DNA of 64,000 bases from Curtobacterium sp. VKM Ac-1393 (GCF_015350995.1 NZ_JADKRW010000002.1:558001-622000), one strand, 5' to 3'; shown: positions 1 through 8,483, numbered from the stretch's first letter. Program-made: numbers and translations. The notes: generated from the sequence alone by a model not told the origin.

Positions 1-1842
1 GCCGGCGAGGTCGACTGGAACTCGGTCGACACCAGCCACGGCCGTCGCATCGAGGCCGCGCTCAAGCCGGGCGACAAGGTGCTGGTGCAGGTCACGAAGG
101 ACCCCGTCGGCCACAAGGGCGCCCGCCTTACCAGCCAGGTCTCGCTGCCCGGCCGCTACCTCGTGTACGTGCCGAACGGCTCGATGAACGGGATCTCGCG
201 CAAGCTGCCCGACACCGAGCGCGCGCGCCTCAAGAAGATCCTGAAAGAGGTCCTGCCGGAGCACGCGGGCGTCATCGTGCGCACCGCGGCCGAGGGAGCG
301 ACCGAGGAGCAGCTCACCCGCGACGTGCAGCGCCTGACCAGCCAGTGGGAGGCCATCCAGAAGAAGGTCGCCGGTGGCCAGGCCCCGGTGATGCTGCACT
401 CGGAGCCCGACCTGCTCGTCAAGATCGTGCGCGACGTCTTCAACGAGGACTTCACCAAGCTCATCATCGACGGCGAGGCCGCCGGCGGCACCATCGACGA
501 GTACCTGTCGGCCGTCGCCCCCGACCTGAAGGACCGCGTCGTGCGGTACGAGGGCCCGGACTCCTTCGAGGAGTACCGCCTGAACGAGCAGATCGACAAG
601 GCGCTCGACCGCAAGGTCTGGCTGCCCTCCGGCGGCTCGCTCGTCATCGACCGCACCGAGGCCATGACGGTCGTCGACGTCAACACCGGCAAGTTCGTCG
701 GCTCCGGGGGCAACCTCGAGGAGACCGTCACGAAGAACAACCTCGAGGCCGCCGAGGAACTGGTCCGCCAGCTCCGCCTGCGCGACATCGGCGGCATCAT
801 CGTCGTCGACTTCATCGACATGGTGCTCGAGGAGAACCGCGACCTCGTGCTCCGTCGCCTGATCGAGTGCCTGAGCCGTGACCGCACGAAGCACCAGGTC
901 GCCGAGGTCACCTCGCTCGGCCTCGTGCAGATGACCCGCAAGAAGATCGGTGTCGGCCTGCGCGAGTCGCTCGACGAGGTCAACGCGAAGGTCAACGACA
1001 ACAACGCCGACCCGGGCCCGAGCAAGGGGCGTCGCAAGGCCCGGAGCGGTGCTGGCGGCAACGGTGGGAACGGCAACGGCGGCAACGGCGGCAACGGGCA
1101 CGGCAACGGCGGGGGCAACTCCGGCGGTGGCTCGGGTTCCGGCTCGTCGAACGGGCAGTCGACCTCGGCGCACCAGATCACCGACGACGTGAAGAACGCG
1201 CTGTCGCGGATCGCCGCCTCGACGATCCCGCACGACGACTCGCCCGCATCGCCGACCTCGGTCGAGGCTCCCGCTTCGGCCGACGTCCCCGTGGCGACCT
1301 CCGCGTCCGACGACTCCGGTGCGGGCGAACAGCCCACCGGGTCGAAGCGCCGCCGCCGTGGCGGCCGTGGTGGACGGGGCGGTGAGCAGCCGAACGCTGC
1401 CGCGACCGAGGCCACCGAGTCGTCACCCGTCGCGGTCGAGCCTGAGGTCGCTGTCGAGCCGAAGCAGGCCGAGCCGAAGCACGACGAGCCGAAGCAGGCT
1501 GCGCCGAAGCAGGCGCTCACCGAGGCGCCTGCCGCCGAACCGAAGGCCAAGGCCCCGGCGCGCCGCCGCGTCAGCTCGAGCGCGACGGTGACCCCGACCG
1601 AGAGCTCGGTCGCGATCCTGGACATCCCGATCACCGCAGCCCCGAAGCGCGAGCCCCGCCAGGTCGCCCCGGACGCCGAGTCGTTGTTGGACTCCGTGCT
1701 CCAGGCGCTGCCGGAGCCCAAGCAGCCGGGTCAGGGTCGTTCGCGGTCCCGCCGGGTGTCGTCGCCGAGCATCAGTGCCCCGGCCACGCCCGAGGGTGCG
1801 TCCGGCGAGGACACCGACGACTCCGTGATCCTGGGGAACTGA
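1..1842 (+). CDS. rne: Ribonuclease E/G, C-terminal part (5' end outside window)
   Basis: Endoribonuclease that starts mRNA decay and processes rRNA and tRNA in the cytoplasm. The reading frame is open from base 1, so the N-terminus lies upstream. Visible residues 1-75 are the end of the S1 RNA-binding domain. The DNase I-like catalytic part carries VVDVNTG (about 224-230) and VVDFIDM (about 267-273), which hold the metal-binding aspartates. After about residue 335 the protein becomes a disordered tail rich in Gly/Asn, then Ala/Pro/Glu, with an Arg/Gly stretch (RRRRGGRGG, near base 1350), as in other actinobacterial RNase E. The CxxC zinc-link that normally follows the catalytic domain is not visible. 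Located just upstream of rplU-rpmA-obgE, its usual actinobacterial neighbourhood. Confidence 0.95.
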   Translation, partial: AGEVDWNSVDTSHGRRIEAALKPGDKVLVQVTKDPVGHKGARLTSQVSLPGRYLVYVPNGSMNGISRKLPDTERARLKKILKEVLPEHAGVIVRTAAEGATEEQLTRDVQRLTSQWEAIQKKVAGGQAPVMLHSEPDLLVKIVRDVFNEDFTKLIIDGEAAGGTIDEYLSAVAPDLKDRVVRYEGPDSFEEYRLNEQIDKALDRKVWLPSGGSLVIDRTEAMTVVDVNTGKFVGSGGNLEETVTKNNLEAAEELVRQLRLRDIGGIIVVDFIDMVLEENRDLVLRRLIECLSRDRTKHQVAEVTSLGLVQMTRKKIGVGLRESLDEVNAKVNDNNADPGPSKGRRKARSGAGGNGGNGNGGNGGNGHGNGGGNSGGGSGSGSSNGQSTSAHQITDDVKNALSRIAASTIPHDDSPASPTSVEAPASADVPVATSASDDSGAGEQPTGSKRRRRGGRGGRGGEQPNAAATEATESSPVAVEPEVAVEPKQAEPKHDEPKQAAPKQALTEAPAAEPKAKAPARRRVSSSATVTPTESSVAILDIPITAAPKREPRQVAPDAESLLDSVLQALPEPKQPGQGRSRSRRVSSPSISAPATPEGASGEDTDDSVILGN

Positions 1843-1844
1843 GC

Positions 1845-2861
1845 GTGACGAACCCGGGTGACCCGCAGCGGGATCGTGGGTACTACGGTGCGGGCTGGCA
1901 ACAGCCCGCACCGCCCGGGTCCGGGGGAGCCAGCGGTCCCGTGCCGCCGTACGGCGCGCACCCCGGTGGACAGTCAGATGGGCAGCCTGGTGGGCACCTT
2001 GGTGGGCAGCCTGGTGGGCACCTTGGTGGGCAGCCTGGTGGGCAGCCTGGTGGGCAGCCGCCGTACGGCGTCCAACCCGCCGCCGGCGTGCCCTACGCGC
2101 CACCGCGACCTCCGCGTGCGCCCGCCGACCCACGCCGGGCCTTCGCGCCGGGTGCGTCCGTGAACAACACTGCCGGGGCGCTCATCGCCGTGGTGTCGCT
2201 CGTGCTCGTCGAGTTCGTGTCCGGCATCGTCGGGCTGATCGGGACGTCGCTGGTCGTCAGCCCGTTCGCGCACTACGGCACCGGCGCGAGCCTGGTCGGC
2301 AGCTTCATCGCCTCGGTGTTCCTCGCACCGTTCCCGTTCTACGCGGGAGCGTTCCTCGCGTTGGCGTTCCTGACGCCGATCGCCCGCCGCAGTCCGCTGC
2401 CGACCGTCTTGCTCCGTGCCGTGCTCGCCGGTGCAGCCGGCACGATCGCCCTGGCCCTCGTCGGGGTCTTCACGGGTGCGTTCGGCGCGATCACCTCCGG
2501 TGGGTCCCGCCTGGTCATCGACGTCGTCACGAACCCGCTCCGCAACGGCGTGCCGTTCACGGTGATGCTGCTGGCGAGTGCGACCGCTGCGTGGCTCTGG
2601 CTGGGGCGTCCTCGCCGGAACCGGAACGCGACGCCGGCGTCCGGCTTGCCGGGCACGGTGCGGCCCGCCGACGCCGTCCCGCCCGCAACCGTGCAGCCGG
2701 GGCCGCAGCAGCCGTCCCAGCAGCCGCAGCAGCGCCCGTACGGACAGGGTCTGGTCCAGCCGGACCCCCACGGGCAGTACGGCGGCCAGTACGGCGCACA
2801 GCCCCGTCCGGGCCAGCAGCAGCCGCCAGCCGCCCCCTGGGGTGGTCCAGCGCCCCGCTGA
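1845..2861 (+). CDS. Pro/Gly-rich membrane protein with N-terminal repeats
   Basis: No function is recognised. It starts 2 bp after the RNase E stop (GTG start), so co-transcription is likely. The N-terminal 100 residues are Gly/Pro/Gln-rich and include a tandem GGQPGGHL repeat encoded at 1979-2059. Four hydrophobic segments follow: around AGALIAVVSLVLVEF, SFIASVFLAPFPFY, VLLRAVLAGAAGTIA and VMLLASATAAWLWL. The C-terminus is again Gln/Pro-rich. This architecture, disordered ends around a small membrane core, is common in Actinobacteria and gives no enzymatic hint. A length-variable repeat makes the N-terminal length likely to differ between strains. Confidence 0.8.
   Translation: MTNPGDPQRDRGYYGAGWQQPAPPGSGGASGPVPPYGAHPGGQSDGQPGGHLGGQPGGHLGGQPGGQPGGQPPYGVQPAAGVPYAPPRPPRAPADPRRAFAPGASVNNTAGALIAVVSLVLVEFVSGIVGLIGTSLVVSPFAHYGTGASLVGSFIASVFLAPFPFYAGAFLALAFLTPIARRSPLPTVLLRAVLAGAAGTIALALVGVFTGAFGAITSGGSRLVIDVVTNPLRNGVPFTVMLLASATAAWLWLGRPRRNRNATPASGLPGTVRPADAVPPATVQPGPQQPSQQPQQRPYGQGLVQPDPHGQYGGQYGAQPRPGQQQPPAAPWGGPAPR
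1979..2059 (+). repeat. In-frame 12/24-bp tandem repeat
   Basis: The unit gggcagcctggt alternates with gggcaccttggt over about 80 bp inside the membrane protein gene, encoding GGQP and GGHL units. Multiples of 12 bp keep the frame, so copy number changes alter only the length of the N-terminal tail. Confidence 0.85.
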
Positions 2862-2888
2862 CCGCGGCTCGTCACTCGTGCGTTCGCC

Positions 2889-3205
2889 GCACGGTGCGAG
2901 GTTCCTCGGACGGTGCAGTCTTCGCGAGTCACTGCACCGTGCGAGGTTCTCCGACTGGTGCTGCGGCCGCGGCACGGTGCGAGCCTCTGGCGCCGCACCG
3001 TGCTGCCAACCTCGCACGCGGTGGGCGACCTCGCACGGTGCGCAGACGTCCCCGAGCCGGCGTCGCACCGTGCGACGGGACGAACGCGGCGGGCGTGCGC
3101 CGGGCCTCCCGTCAGCACCGTGCGAGGTCGCAGACATCGTGCGAGCCTTTGGCGCCGCACCGAGCCGTCAGCGCCGCATCGAGTCAGGAACCTCGCACCG
3201 TGCGC
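2889..3205. repeat. Intergenic array of GCACSGTGCGAGGTT units around a hairpin
   Basis: This 320-bp gap between convergent genes holds about nine copies, on both strands, of a unit with palindromic core GCACSGTGC followed by GAGGTT: starts near 2889, 2934, 2972, 3007(-), 3028(-), 3062, 3116, 3137 and 3189(-). In the middle sits a degenerate copy of the hairpin found elsewhere in the window: GACGGGA at 3074-3080 pairs with TCCCGTC at 3107-3113. No gene is visible in the gap. Confidence 0.8.
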
Positions 3206-3228
3206 GCCGGACGCACGCGGCCAGCACG

Positions 3229-3501
3229 TCAGTGCGGGCGCTTGTCGCGCTGCGCCACCCGAAGGCCGCTGCGGATCAGCCGCAGCACGAGCTCCCGACC
3301 GGTCACCGCGGAGGCCCCAGCGGCGACCAGTTCGTCGTACCGTGCGAGCGGCACGTCGTAGTGGTCGTGGTCGAACGCGCGACGCGGCACACCGGCACGT
3401 GCAGCGAACGCGTGGAGTTCCGCGTAGGATTCATCACTGACGAGGTGCGACCACAGTGTGTCGTGAGCGGGCCACGTCGGTGGGTCGATCAACACGGTCA
3501 C
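3229..3501 (-). CDS. DUF4031 domain protein
   Basis: Small protein of about 90 residues matching the DUF4031 pattern: VTVLIDPPTWPAHDTLWSHL at the start and FDHDHYDVP in the middle. Function is unknown. The likely start is the GTG at 3501: a TACGAT -10 box lies 6 nt upstream on the same strand (3513-3508), the leaderless arrangement common in this window. An upstream ATG at 3540 would add 13 residues that do not look like the family. It is divergent from rplU and shares the upstream region with its promoter. Confidence 0.75.
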   Translation of the reverse strand: MTVLIDPPTWPAHDTLWSHLVSDESYAELHAFAARAGVPRRAFDHDHYDVPLARYDELVAAGASAVTGRELVLRLIRSGLRVAQRDKRPH

Positions 3502-3507
3502 CGTGCA

Positions 3508-3513
3508 ATCGTA
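3508..3513 (-). promoter_or_regulatory. -10 box of the DUF4031 gene
   Basis: TACGAT on the minus strand ends 6 nt before the GTG start at 3501, which implies a leaderless transcript. No convincing -35 was seen. Confidence 0.45.
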
Positions 3514-3526
3514 CGCGTGTCGCCGT

Positions 3527-3556
3527 TTGACCGGACCCATGGGGATCGAGTATTCT
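3527..3556 (+). promoter_or_regulatory. rplU-rpmA promoter
   Basis: TTGACC (3527-3532) and TATTCT (3551-3556) are separated by 18 bp, a good vegetative sigma-factor promoter and the best match in the window. Transcription would start near 3563, leaving about 118 nt of untranslated leader before the L21 GTG. Confidence 0.7.
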
Positions 3557-3562
3557 CGACCC

Positions 3563-3680
3563 CTGGTGTCAGCGGGCCGTTCTGCCTGCGTCGCCGATCG
3601 GGCCCGGCCTTCCGGGAGCCGCTCGTGCAGAAGTGGGCACCCGAGACTTCCCTCAAGCAGAGTTACGTAAGGATTTCCAC
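3563..3680 (+). promoter_or_regulatory. rplU 5' leader
   Basis: Predicted untranslated leader of the L21-L27 operon, about 118 nt. It contains a GC-rich stem near 3596-3622 (gggcccggccttccgggagc region). Ribosomal protein leaders often bind their own product in other bacteria; whether this one does cannot be told from one sequence. Confidence 0.35.
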
Positions 3681-3989
3681 GTGGTTTACGCAGTAGTGCG
3701 CGCCGGCGGCCGTCAGGAAAAGGTCGAGGTCGGCACCATCCTGACCGTCGACCGTGTCAAGGCGGACGACAACGGCAACATCGACCTCGCCCCCGTGCTC
3801 CTCGTGGACGGTGACAAGATCACGTCGGCGGCTTCCGAGCTCGCCAACGTGACCGTCACCGCTGAGGTGCTCAACGACCTGCGCGGTCCGAAGGTCATCA
3901 TCCAGAAGTTCAAGAACAAGACCGGGTACAAGAAGCGCCAGGGTTTCCGCGCTGACCTGACCCGCGTCAAGATCACCAAGATCGCGTAA
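3681..3989 (+). CDS. rplU: 50S ribosomal protein L21
   Basis: Structural protein of the large ribosomal subunit that contacts 23S rRNA. The GTG at 3681 gives [18 protein letters not shown], the family's usual N-terminus, and 102 residues, the normal length. An in-frame ATG at 3633 would add 16 residues unlike any L21, so it is rejected. A short ribosome-binding sequence (taagga) lies about 9 nt upstream. The C-terminus [13 protein letters not shown] is typical. It is followed 12 bp later by rpmA, and both are served by the promoter at 3527-3556. Confidence 0.95.
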   Translation: MVYAVVRAGGRQEKVEVGTILTVDRVKADDNGNIDLAPVLLVDGDKITSAASELANVTVTAEVLNDLRGPKVIIQKFKNKTGYKKRQGFRADLTRVKITKIA

Positions 3990-4001
3990 GGGAGTCAGCT
4001 C

Positions 4002-4253
4002 ATGGCACACAAGAAGGGTGCGAGTTCCACTCGCAACGGTCGTGACTCGAACGCTCAGCGCCTCGGCGTGAAGCGCTTCGGTGGCGAGGTCGTCAACGCA
4101 GGCGAGATCATCATCCGCCAGCGTGGGACCCACTTCCACCCGGGCGCGAACGTCGGTCGCGGTGGCGACGACACGCTGTTCGCCCTGTCGGCCGGTTCGG
4201 TCGAGTTCGGCACCAAGGGTGGCCGCAAGGTCATCAACATCGTCAACGCGTAG
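4002..4253 (+). CDS. rpmA: 50S ribosomal protein L27
   Basis: Large-subunit protein whose N-terminal tail reaches the peptidyl-transferase centre. The 83-residue product begins [16 protein letters not shown] and contains the conserved [15 protein letters not shown] and GRDDTLF-like (GGDDTLF) segments. It lacks the cleavable N-terminal extension found in Firmicutes. Start is ATG with a good ribosome-binding site (gggag, 3991-3995). It is the last gene of the rplU operon: a strong terminator follows at 4275-4312. Confidence 0.96.
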   Translation: MAHKKGASSTRNGRDSNAQRLGVKRFGGEVVNAGEIIIRQRGTHFHPGANVGRGGDDTLFALSAGSVEFGTKGGRKVINIVNA

Positions 4254-4274
4254 TCGCGACGATCAGCTTCAGCG

Positions 4275-4312
4275 GGAGGGGCGGGCCGAGTGCCCGCCCC
4301 TCCTTCGCTTTT
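4275..4312 (+). terminator. Terminator after rpmA
   Basis: Twelve-bp perfect stem (ggaggggcgggc / gcccgcccctcc) with a 5-nt loop, followed by ttcgctttt. It separates the rplU-rpmA operon from obgE. Confidence 0.85.
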
Positions 4313-4318
4313 CCCGCC

Positions 4319-4396
4319 GACGGATGCCGTCGGCACAACGCGCTGACGGATCCCGTCGGCACAACGCGCTGACGGATCCCGTCGGCACAACGATCT
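4319..4396 (+). repeat. Three 26-bp tandem repeats before obgE
   Basis: Three consecutive copies of a 26-bp unit (gacggatcccgtcggcacaa then cgcgct), starting at 4319, 4345 and 4371. Each copy contains a GACGGATCCCGTC-type palindrome. The last copy ends 4 nt before the obgE ribosome-binding site, so the array lies in the obgE leader or promoter region. Confidence 0.85.
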
Positions 4397-4411
4397 TCCA
4401 GGAGTGGAACC

Positions 4412-6010
4412 ATGGCGACCTTCGTCGACCGCGTGACCCTGCACCTCAGCGCGGGGAAGGGCGGCAACGGTTGCGTCTCGGTCCGCCGTGAGAAGTTCAA
4501 GCCCCTCGCCGGGCCCGACGGCGGCAACGGCGGTGACGGCGGCGACATCGTGCTCGTGGCCGACCCGCAGGTCACCACGCTGCTCGGCTACCACCGCTCG
4601 CCGCACCGTTCCTCGAAGAACGGCCAGCCCGGCATGGGCGACCACCGTAGCGGCGTCAGCGGCGAGGTCCAGGAACTGCCGCTGCCGATCGGCACCGTCG
4701 TGTACGACGAGGCCGGCGAGGTCATCGCCGACCTGACCGAGCCCGGCATGCGCGTCGTCGTGGCCCCGGGTGGGCAGGGCGGCCTCGGCAACGCGGCGCT
4801 GTCCACCACCAAGCGCAAGGCCCCTGGCTTCGCGCTCCTCGGCACCGAGGGCTGGGCCGGTGACATCAGCCTCGAGCTGAAGACCATCGCTGACGTCGCC
4901 CTCGTCGGGTTCCCGAGTGCCGGCAAGTCCTCGCTCATCGCCGCGATCTCGGCCGCGAAGCCGAAGATCGCCGACTACCCCTTCACCACGCTCACCCCGA
5001 ACCTCGGTGTCGTCGAGTCGGGCGAGAGCCGCTTCACCGTCGCCGACGTGCCCGGTCTGATCGAGGGCGCGTCCGAGGGCAAGGGCCTCGGCCTCGAGTT
5101 CCTGCGCCACGTCGAGCGCTGCGAGGCGCTGCTGCACGTCATCGACTGCGCGACCATGGACCCGGGCCGCGACCCGATCAGCGACCTCGACGTGATCCTC
5201 GGTGAGCTCGAGCGCTACCCGGTCCCCGAGGGCCAGGTGCCGCTGCTCGAGCGTCCGCAGCTCATCGCGCTCAACAAGATCGACGTGCCGGACGCCGCCG
5301 AGCTCGCCGAGTTCGTCACCGCCGAGCTCGTGGGGCGTGGCTACCGCGTCTTCCCGATCTCGACCGCGTCGCACAAGGGCCTGCGGGAACTCACGTTCGC
5401 CCTGGCCGAGGTCGTCGAGCAGGGTCGCGCGAAGCGTGCGGCCGAGCCCGTCGTCGAGCGCATCGTCATCCGTCCCCGCGCGGTCAACGACCAGGGCTTC
5501 ACGGTCCGTGCCGAGGGCGGCGAGGAGCACCGCTTCTACCGCGTCCGTGGTGCGAAGCCGGAGCGCTGGGTCCAGCAGACCGACTTCACGAACGAAGAGG
5601 CGATCGGCTTCCTGGCCGACCGACTCGCGAAGCTCGGCGTCGAGGACGGGCTGTTCAAGGCCGGAGCGGTCGCCGGCTCGACCGTCGTGATCGGTGGCGA
5701 CGGCGGCATGGTCTTCGACTGGGAGCCCACGCTCACCTCGACCGCGGAGCTCATCACGAGCGCCCGCGGCACCGACGCACGCATCGGTGCGACCTCGCGG
5801 CCGACCCGCAACGAGCGGCGCGAGGAGTACTTCGAGCGGATGGACGCCAAGGCCGCCGCCCGCGCGGAGCTCGAGCAGGAGCGTGTGTCCGGCCTCTGGG
5901 TGAACGACGAGGTCGTCACCAGCGACGACCTCGAGACCGGCGGCGTCGAGACCGGAGTCGAGGCCGGCGTCGAGACCGGCGACTTCGAGACCAGCGACCA
6001 GAAGGACTGA
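4412..6010 (+). CDS. obgE: Obg family GTPase
   Basis: Essential GTPase that binds the 50S subunit and takes part in ribosome maturation and stress control. At 532 residues it has the Gly-rich Obg fold (1-158, with GGNGGDGGD), a G domain with P-loop GFPSAGKSS (about 165-173), switch [11 protein letters not shown] (about 211-219) and NKID (about 288), and the OCT domain (about 350-430). The acidic C-terminal tail is actinobacterial and ends in short ETG/VETG repeats. Start is ATG with AGGAG at 4400-4404. It follows rpmA as in most bacteria but behind its own terminator and repeat array; proB follows 7 bp later. Confidence 0.96.
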   Translation: MATFVDRVTLHLSAGKGGNGCVSVRREKFKPLAGPDGGNGGDGGDIVLVADPQVTTLLGYHRSPHRSSKNGQPGMGDHRSGVSGEVQELPLPIGTVVYDEAGEVIADLTEPGMRVVVAPGGQGGLGNAALSTTKRKAPGFALLGTEGWAGDISLELKTIADVALVGFPSAGKSSLIAAISAAKPKIADYPFTTLTPNLGVVESGESRFTVADVPGLIEGASEGKGLGLEFLRHVERCEALLHVIDCATMDPGRDPISDLDVILGELERYPVPEGQVPLLERPQLIALNKIDVPDAAELAEFVTAELVGRGYRVFPISTASHKGLRELTFALAEVVEQGRAKRAAEPVVERIVIRPRAVNDQGFTVRAEGGEEHRFYRVRGAKPERWVQQTDFTNEEAIGFLADRLAKLGVEDGLFKAGAVAGSTVVIGGDGGMVFDWEPTLTSTAELITSARGTDARIGATSRPTRNERREEYFERMDAKAAARAELEQERVSGLWVNDEVVTSDDLETGGVETGVEAGVETGDFETSDQKD

Positions 6011-6017
6011 CCGCGGC

Positions 6018-6836
6018 ATGACCGACACGACCGCCCGCACCGACCTCGGACCCGTCTCCCGACGCGAGGACATCCCGCGTGCGCGGCGGATCGTGGTCAA
6101 GGTCGGCTCGTCGTCGGTCAGCGGTGACGCGGCCGGACAGATCGGCCCGTTGGTGGACGCACTGTCCGCCGCGTACGGCCGTGGCACCGAGGTCGTGCTC
6201 GTGTCCTCCGGCGCGATCGCGACCGGCTTCCCGTTCCTCGGGCTCGAGGGTCGCCCCGACGACCTCGCCACGCAGCAGGCCGCTGCGGCCACCGGCCAGA
6301 ACGTCCTGATGTTCCGGTACCAGAAGGAACTCGACCGGCACCGGGTCGTCGCGGCGCAGATCCTGCTGACCGCCGGAGACCTGCAGAACCCCACGCACCG
6401 GGTCAACGCGCAGCGGGCCATCGACCGGCTGCTCGCCCTGCGGGTGCTGCCGATCGTGAACGAGAACGACACGGTCGCCACCCACGAGATCCGCTTCGGT
6501 GACAACGACCGGCTCGCTGCCCTGGTGGCACGGCTGCTCGGCGCCGACGCGCTCGTGCTGCTGTCCGACGTCGAGGCCCTGTACACGAAGCCACCGGAGC
6601 AGCCCGGTGCCGAGCGCATCGACGAGGTCCCGTTCGGCGACGAGCTCGCCGGCGTCACCTTCGGGTCGATCGGCAAGGCCGGCGTCGGCACCGGTGGCGC
6701 AGGCACCAAGGTCGCCGCCGCGCGGCTCGCGGCCGAGGCCGGCACGTCCGTGCTGGTGACCGCCACGGCGCTCGTCGACCGCGCGCTGTCGGGTGAGCAC
6801 GTGGGCACGTGGTTCCACGCCGCCCCGCGTTCCTGA
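6018..6836 (+). CDS. proB: Glutamate 5-kinase, short form
   Basis: First step of proline synthesis: ATP-dependent phosphorylation of glutamate to gamma-glutamyl phosphate. The 272 residues cover the amino-acid kinase domain: VVKVGSSSVSG (about 28-38), the SSGAIATGF loop, the INENDTV-type VNENDTV segment and GTGGAGTKV. The C-terminal PUA domain of the roughly 370-residue E. coli enzyme is absent, and the frame closes cleanly with TGA, so this is a short form and not a broken gene. Start 7 bp after obgE suggests co-transcription. proA follows after a repeat-filled gap and appears to have its own promoter. Confidence 0.95.
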   Translation: MTDTTARTDLGPVSRREDIPRARRIVVKVGSSSVSGDAAGQIGPLVDALSAAYGRGTEVVLVSSGAIATGFPFLGLEGRPDDLATQQAAAATGQNVLMFRYQKELDRHRVVAAQILLTAGDLQNPTHRVNAQRAIDRLLALRVLPIVNENDTVATHEIRFGDNDRLAALVARLLGADALVLLSDVEALYTKPPEQPGAERIDEVPFGDELAGVTFGSIGKAGVGTGGAGTKVAAARLAAEAGTSVLVTATALVDRALSGEHVGTWFHAAPRS

Positions 6837-6854
6837 CAGAGGTCGGACCGCGCC

Positions 6855-7162
6855 CGGAACGGTCACGACTCGCGGTCGGGACGGCGCCGACTGGTCAGGG
6901 ACCGTCGGCGCGGGAGCCGCGGAGCGACGGTCTGCGACCGCTCACGTGGCGCAGGACGACGTGTCGTGACCGGTCGGCGTGGTGAACGCGACCGCCTGGA
7001 GGCCCGGCGCGGGTCCCGGGGACCGGTGCCGGGCCTCCAAACGGTCACGAATCACCGACGGACTGCGTCGAACGGTCGGGACCAGTCGACGGGGTCCGCG
7101 CGAGGCGACGCGGCGCGACCGCTCGGCGGTCGTGGTGCGACGTGTCATGACCGGTCGGCCGG
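6855..7162. repeat. Intergenic direct-repeat / hairpin / direct-repeat element
   Basis: The 378-bp proB-proA gap has no gene. A hairpin with perfect 11-bp arms (ggaggcccggc 6998-7008, gccgggcctcc 7028-7038) is flanked by two diverged direct repeats of about 120 bp (6855-6980 and 7038-7162). Both begin with AACGGTCACGA, share GCGACCGCTC in the middle, and end with CGACGTGTCRTGACCGGTC. The same layout with different flanking repeats is seen near 36.0 and 43.5 kb. Confidence 0.8.
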
Positions 7163-7202
7163 CGAGACGCCGTCACGCCCGTCACGGGCCGACGAGCGGA
7201 CC

Positions 7203-7208
7203 TAGAAT
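7203..7208 (+). promoter_or_regulatory. -10 box of proA
   Basis: TAGAAT lies 6 nt before the proA ATG at 7215, which suggests a leaderless proA transcript separate from obgE-proB. No clear -35. Confidence 0.5.
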
Positions 7209-7214
7209 CGGTCC

Positions 7215-8480
7215 ATGTCGTCGATCGCGCCCGCCCCGACCCTGACCGACACGCTCGTGGCCGCGCGAGCCGCTTCGTCGGCGCTGGCGACCGCGACGAC
7301 GGCCGTCAAGGACGCGGCGCTGACGGCGATCGCCGCCGGGGTCCGCGCCGCGACCGACGAGATCGTCGCGGCGAACCACGGCGACCTGGTCGCGGGCGAG
7401 GAGAGCGGGCTGTCGTCCGGGCTCGTCGACCGCCTCCGACTCGACCCCGCACGCATCGAGTCGTTGGCCGCCGCGGTGGAGCACGTCGTCGGGCTCACCG
7501 ATCCGGTGGGGGAGCACATCCGGGGCTCGCTGCTGCCGAACGGCCTGCAGCTCACCCAGGTGCGCGTGCCGTTCGGCGTCGTCGGAGCCATCTACGAGGC
7601 ACGCCCGAACGTCACGGTCGACATCGCTTCGTTGGCGCTGAAGTCGGGCAACGCCGTGGTGCTCCGCGGTGGCTCGGCGGCGCAGCGCACCAACGCCGTG
7701 CTGGTCGCCCGCCTGCAGGACGCCGTCGAGTCGGTCGGCCTGCCGCGCGAGCTCGTGCAGACCATCGACGAGTTCGGCCGCGCCGGGGCCACCGAGCTGA
7801 TGCGCGCCCGCGGGCTGGTCGACGTGCTCATCCCGCGGGGGAGTGCCTCGCTCATCCAGACCGTGGTCACCGAGGCGCAGGTGCCCGTCATCGAGACCGG
7901 TGCCGGTGTCGTGCACGTGTTCCTCGACGCGTCCGCACCCGAGCAGCGCGCCGTCGACATCGTGCTGAACAGCAAGGTGCAGCGGCCGAGCGTCTGCAAC
8001 GCGCTCGAGACCCTGCTCGTGCACGAACAGGCGGCCGAGCGGCTCCTGCCCGTGCTCGCGGACCGGCTCCGCGCCTCCGGCGTCACGCTCCGCGGCGACG
8101 ACGCCACCCGGGCGATCGTGCCCGGCGTCCTCCGCGCCACCGACGAGGACTGGGCGACCGAGTCGATGGACCTCGACCTGTCGATCCGCGTCGTGCCGGA
8201 CGTCGACGCCGCGATGGCGCACATCGCGCGCTGGTCCACGCACCACACTGAGTCGATCGTGACCAACGACGTCGACACGGCCGAGCGGTTCCTGGCGACG
8301 GTCGACTCGGCGGTCGTGATGGTGAACGCGTCGACCCGCTTCACCGACGGCGGAGAGTTCGGGTTCGGTGCCGAGGTGGGCATCTCGACGCAGAAGCTGC
8401 ACGCACGCGGTCCGATGGGCCTGCCGGAGCTCACGAGCACCAAGTGGATCGTGCGCGGGAACGGCCAGATCCGCGGCTAG
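7215..8480 (+). CDS. proA: Gamma-glutamyl phosphate reductase
   Basis: Second step of proline synthesis: NADPH-dependent reduction of gamma-glutamyl phosphate to glutamate semialdehyde. It is a full-length (421 residues) aldehyde-dehydrogenase-fold enzyme. The catalytic cysteine lies in RPSVCNALETLLVH (about residue 261). Other family segments are FGVVGAIYEARPNVTVD, LRGGSAAQRTNA and the C-terminal FGFGAEVGISTQKLHARGP. A leaderless start is supported by the -10 box 6 nt upstream. Confidence 0.97.
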   Translation: MSSIAPAPTLTDTLVAARAASSALATATTAVKDAALTAIAAGVRAATDEIVAANHGDLVAGEESGLSSGLVDRLRLDPARIESLAAAVEHVVGLTDPVGEHIRGSLLPNGLQLTQVRVPFGVVGAIYEARPNVTVDIASLALKSGNAVVLRGGSAAQRTNAVLVARLQDAVESVGLPRELVQTIDEFGRAGATELMRARGLVDVLIPRGSASLIQTVVTEAQVPVIETGAGVVHVFLDASAPEQRAVDIVLNSKVQRPSVCNALETLLVHEQAAERLLPVLADRLRASGVTLRGDDATRAIVPGVLRATDEDWATESMDLDLSIRVVPDVDAAMAHIARWSTHHTESIVTNDVDTAERFLATVDSAVVMVNASTRFTDGGEFGFGAEVGISTQKLHARGPMGLPELTSTKWIVRGNGQIRG

Positions 8481-8483
8481 ACT
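8478..8483 (+). promoter_or_regulatory. Possible -10 box upstream of the 66-residue membrane protein
   Basis: TAGACT overlaps the proA stop codon (TAG). Transcription would start near 8490, about 32 nt before the ATG at 8522. The -35 is not clear. Confidence 0.35.

Noticed and set aside
3633..3680. ATG at 3633 as the start of L21
   Set aside because: The added 16 residues do not match L21; GTG 3681 gives the standard N-terminus and length.
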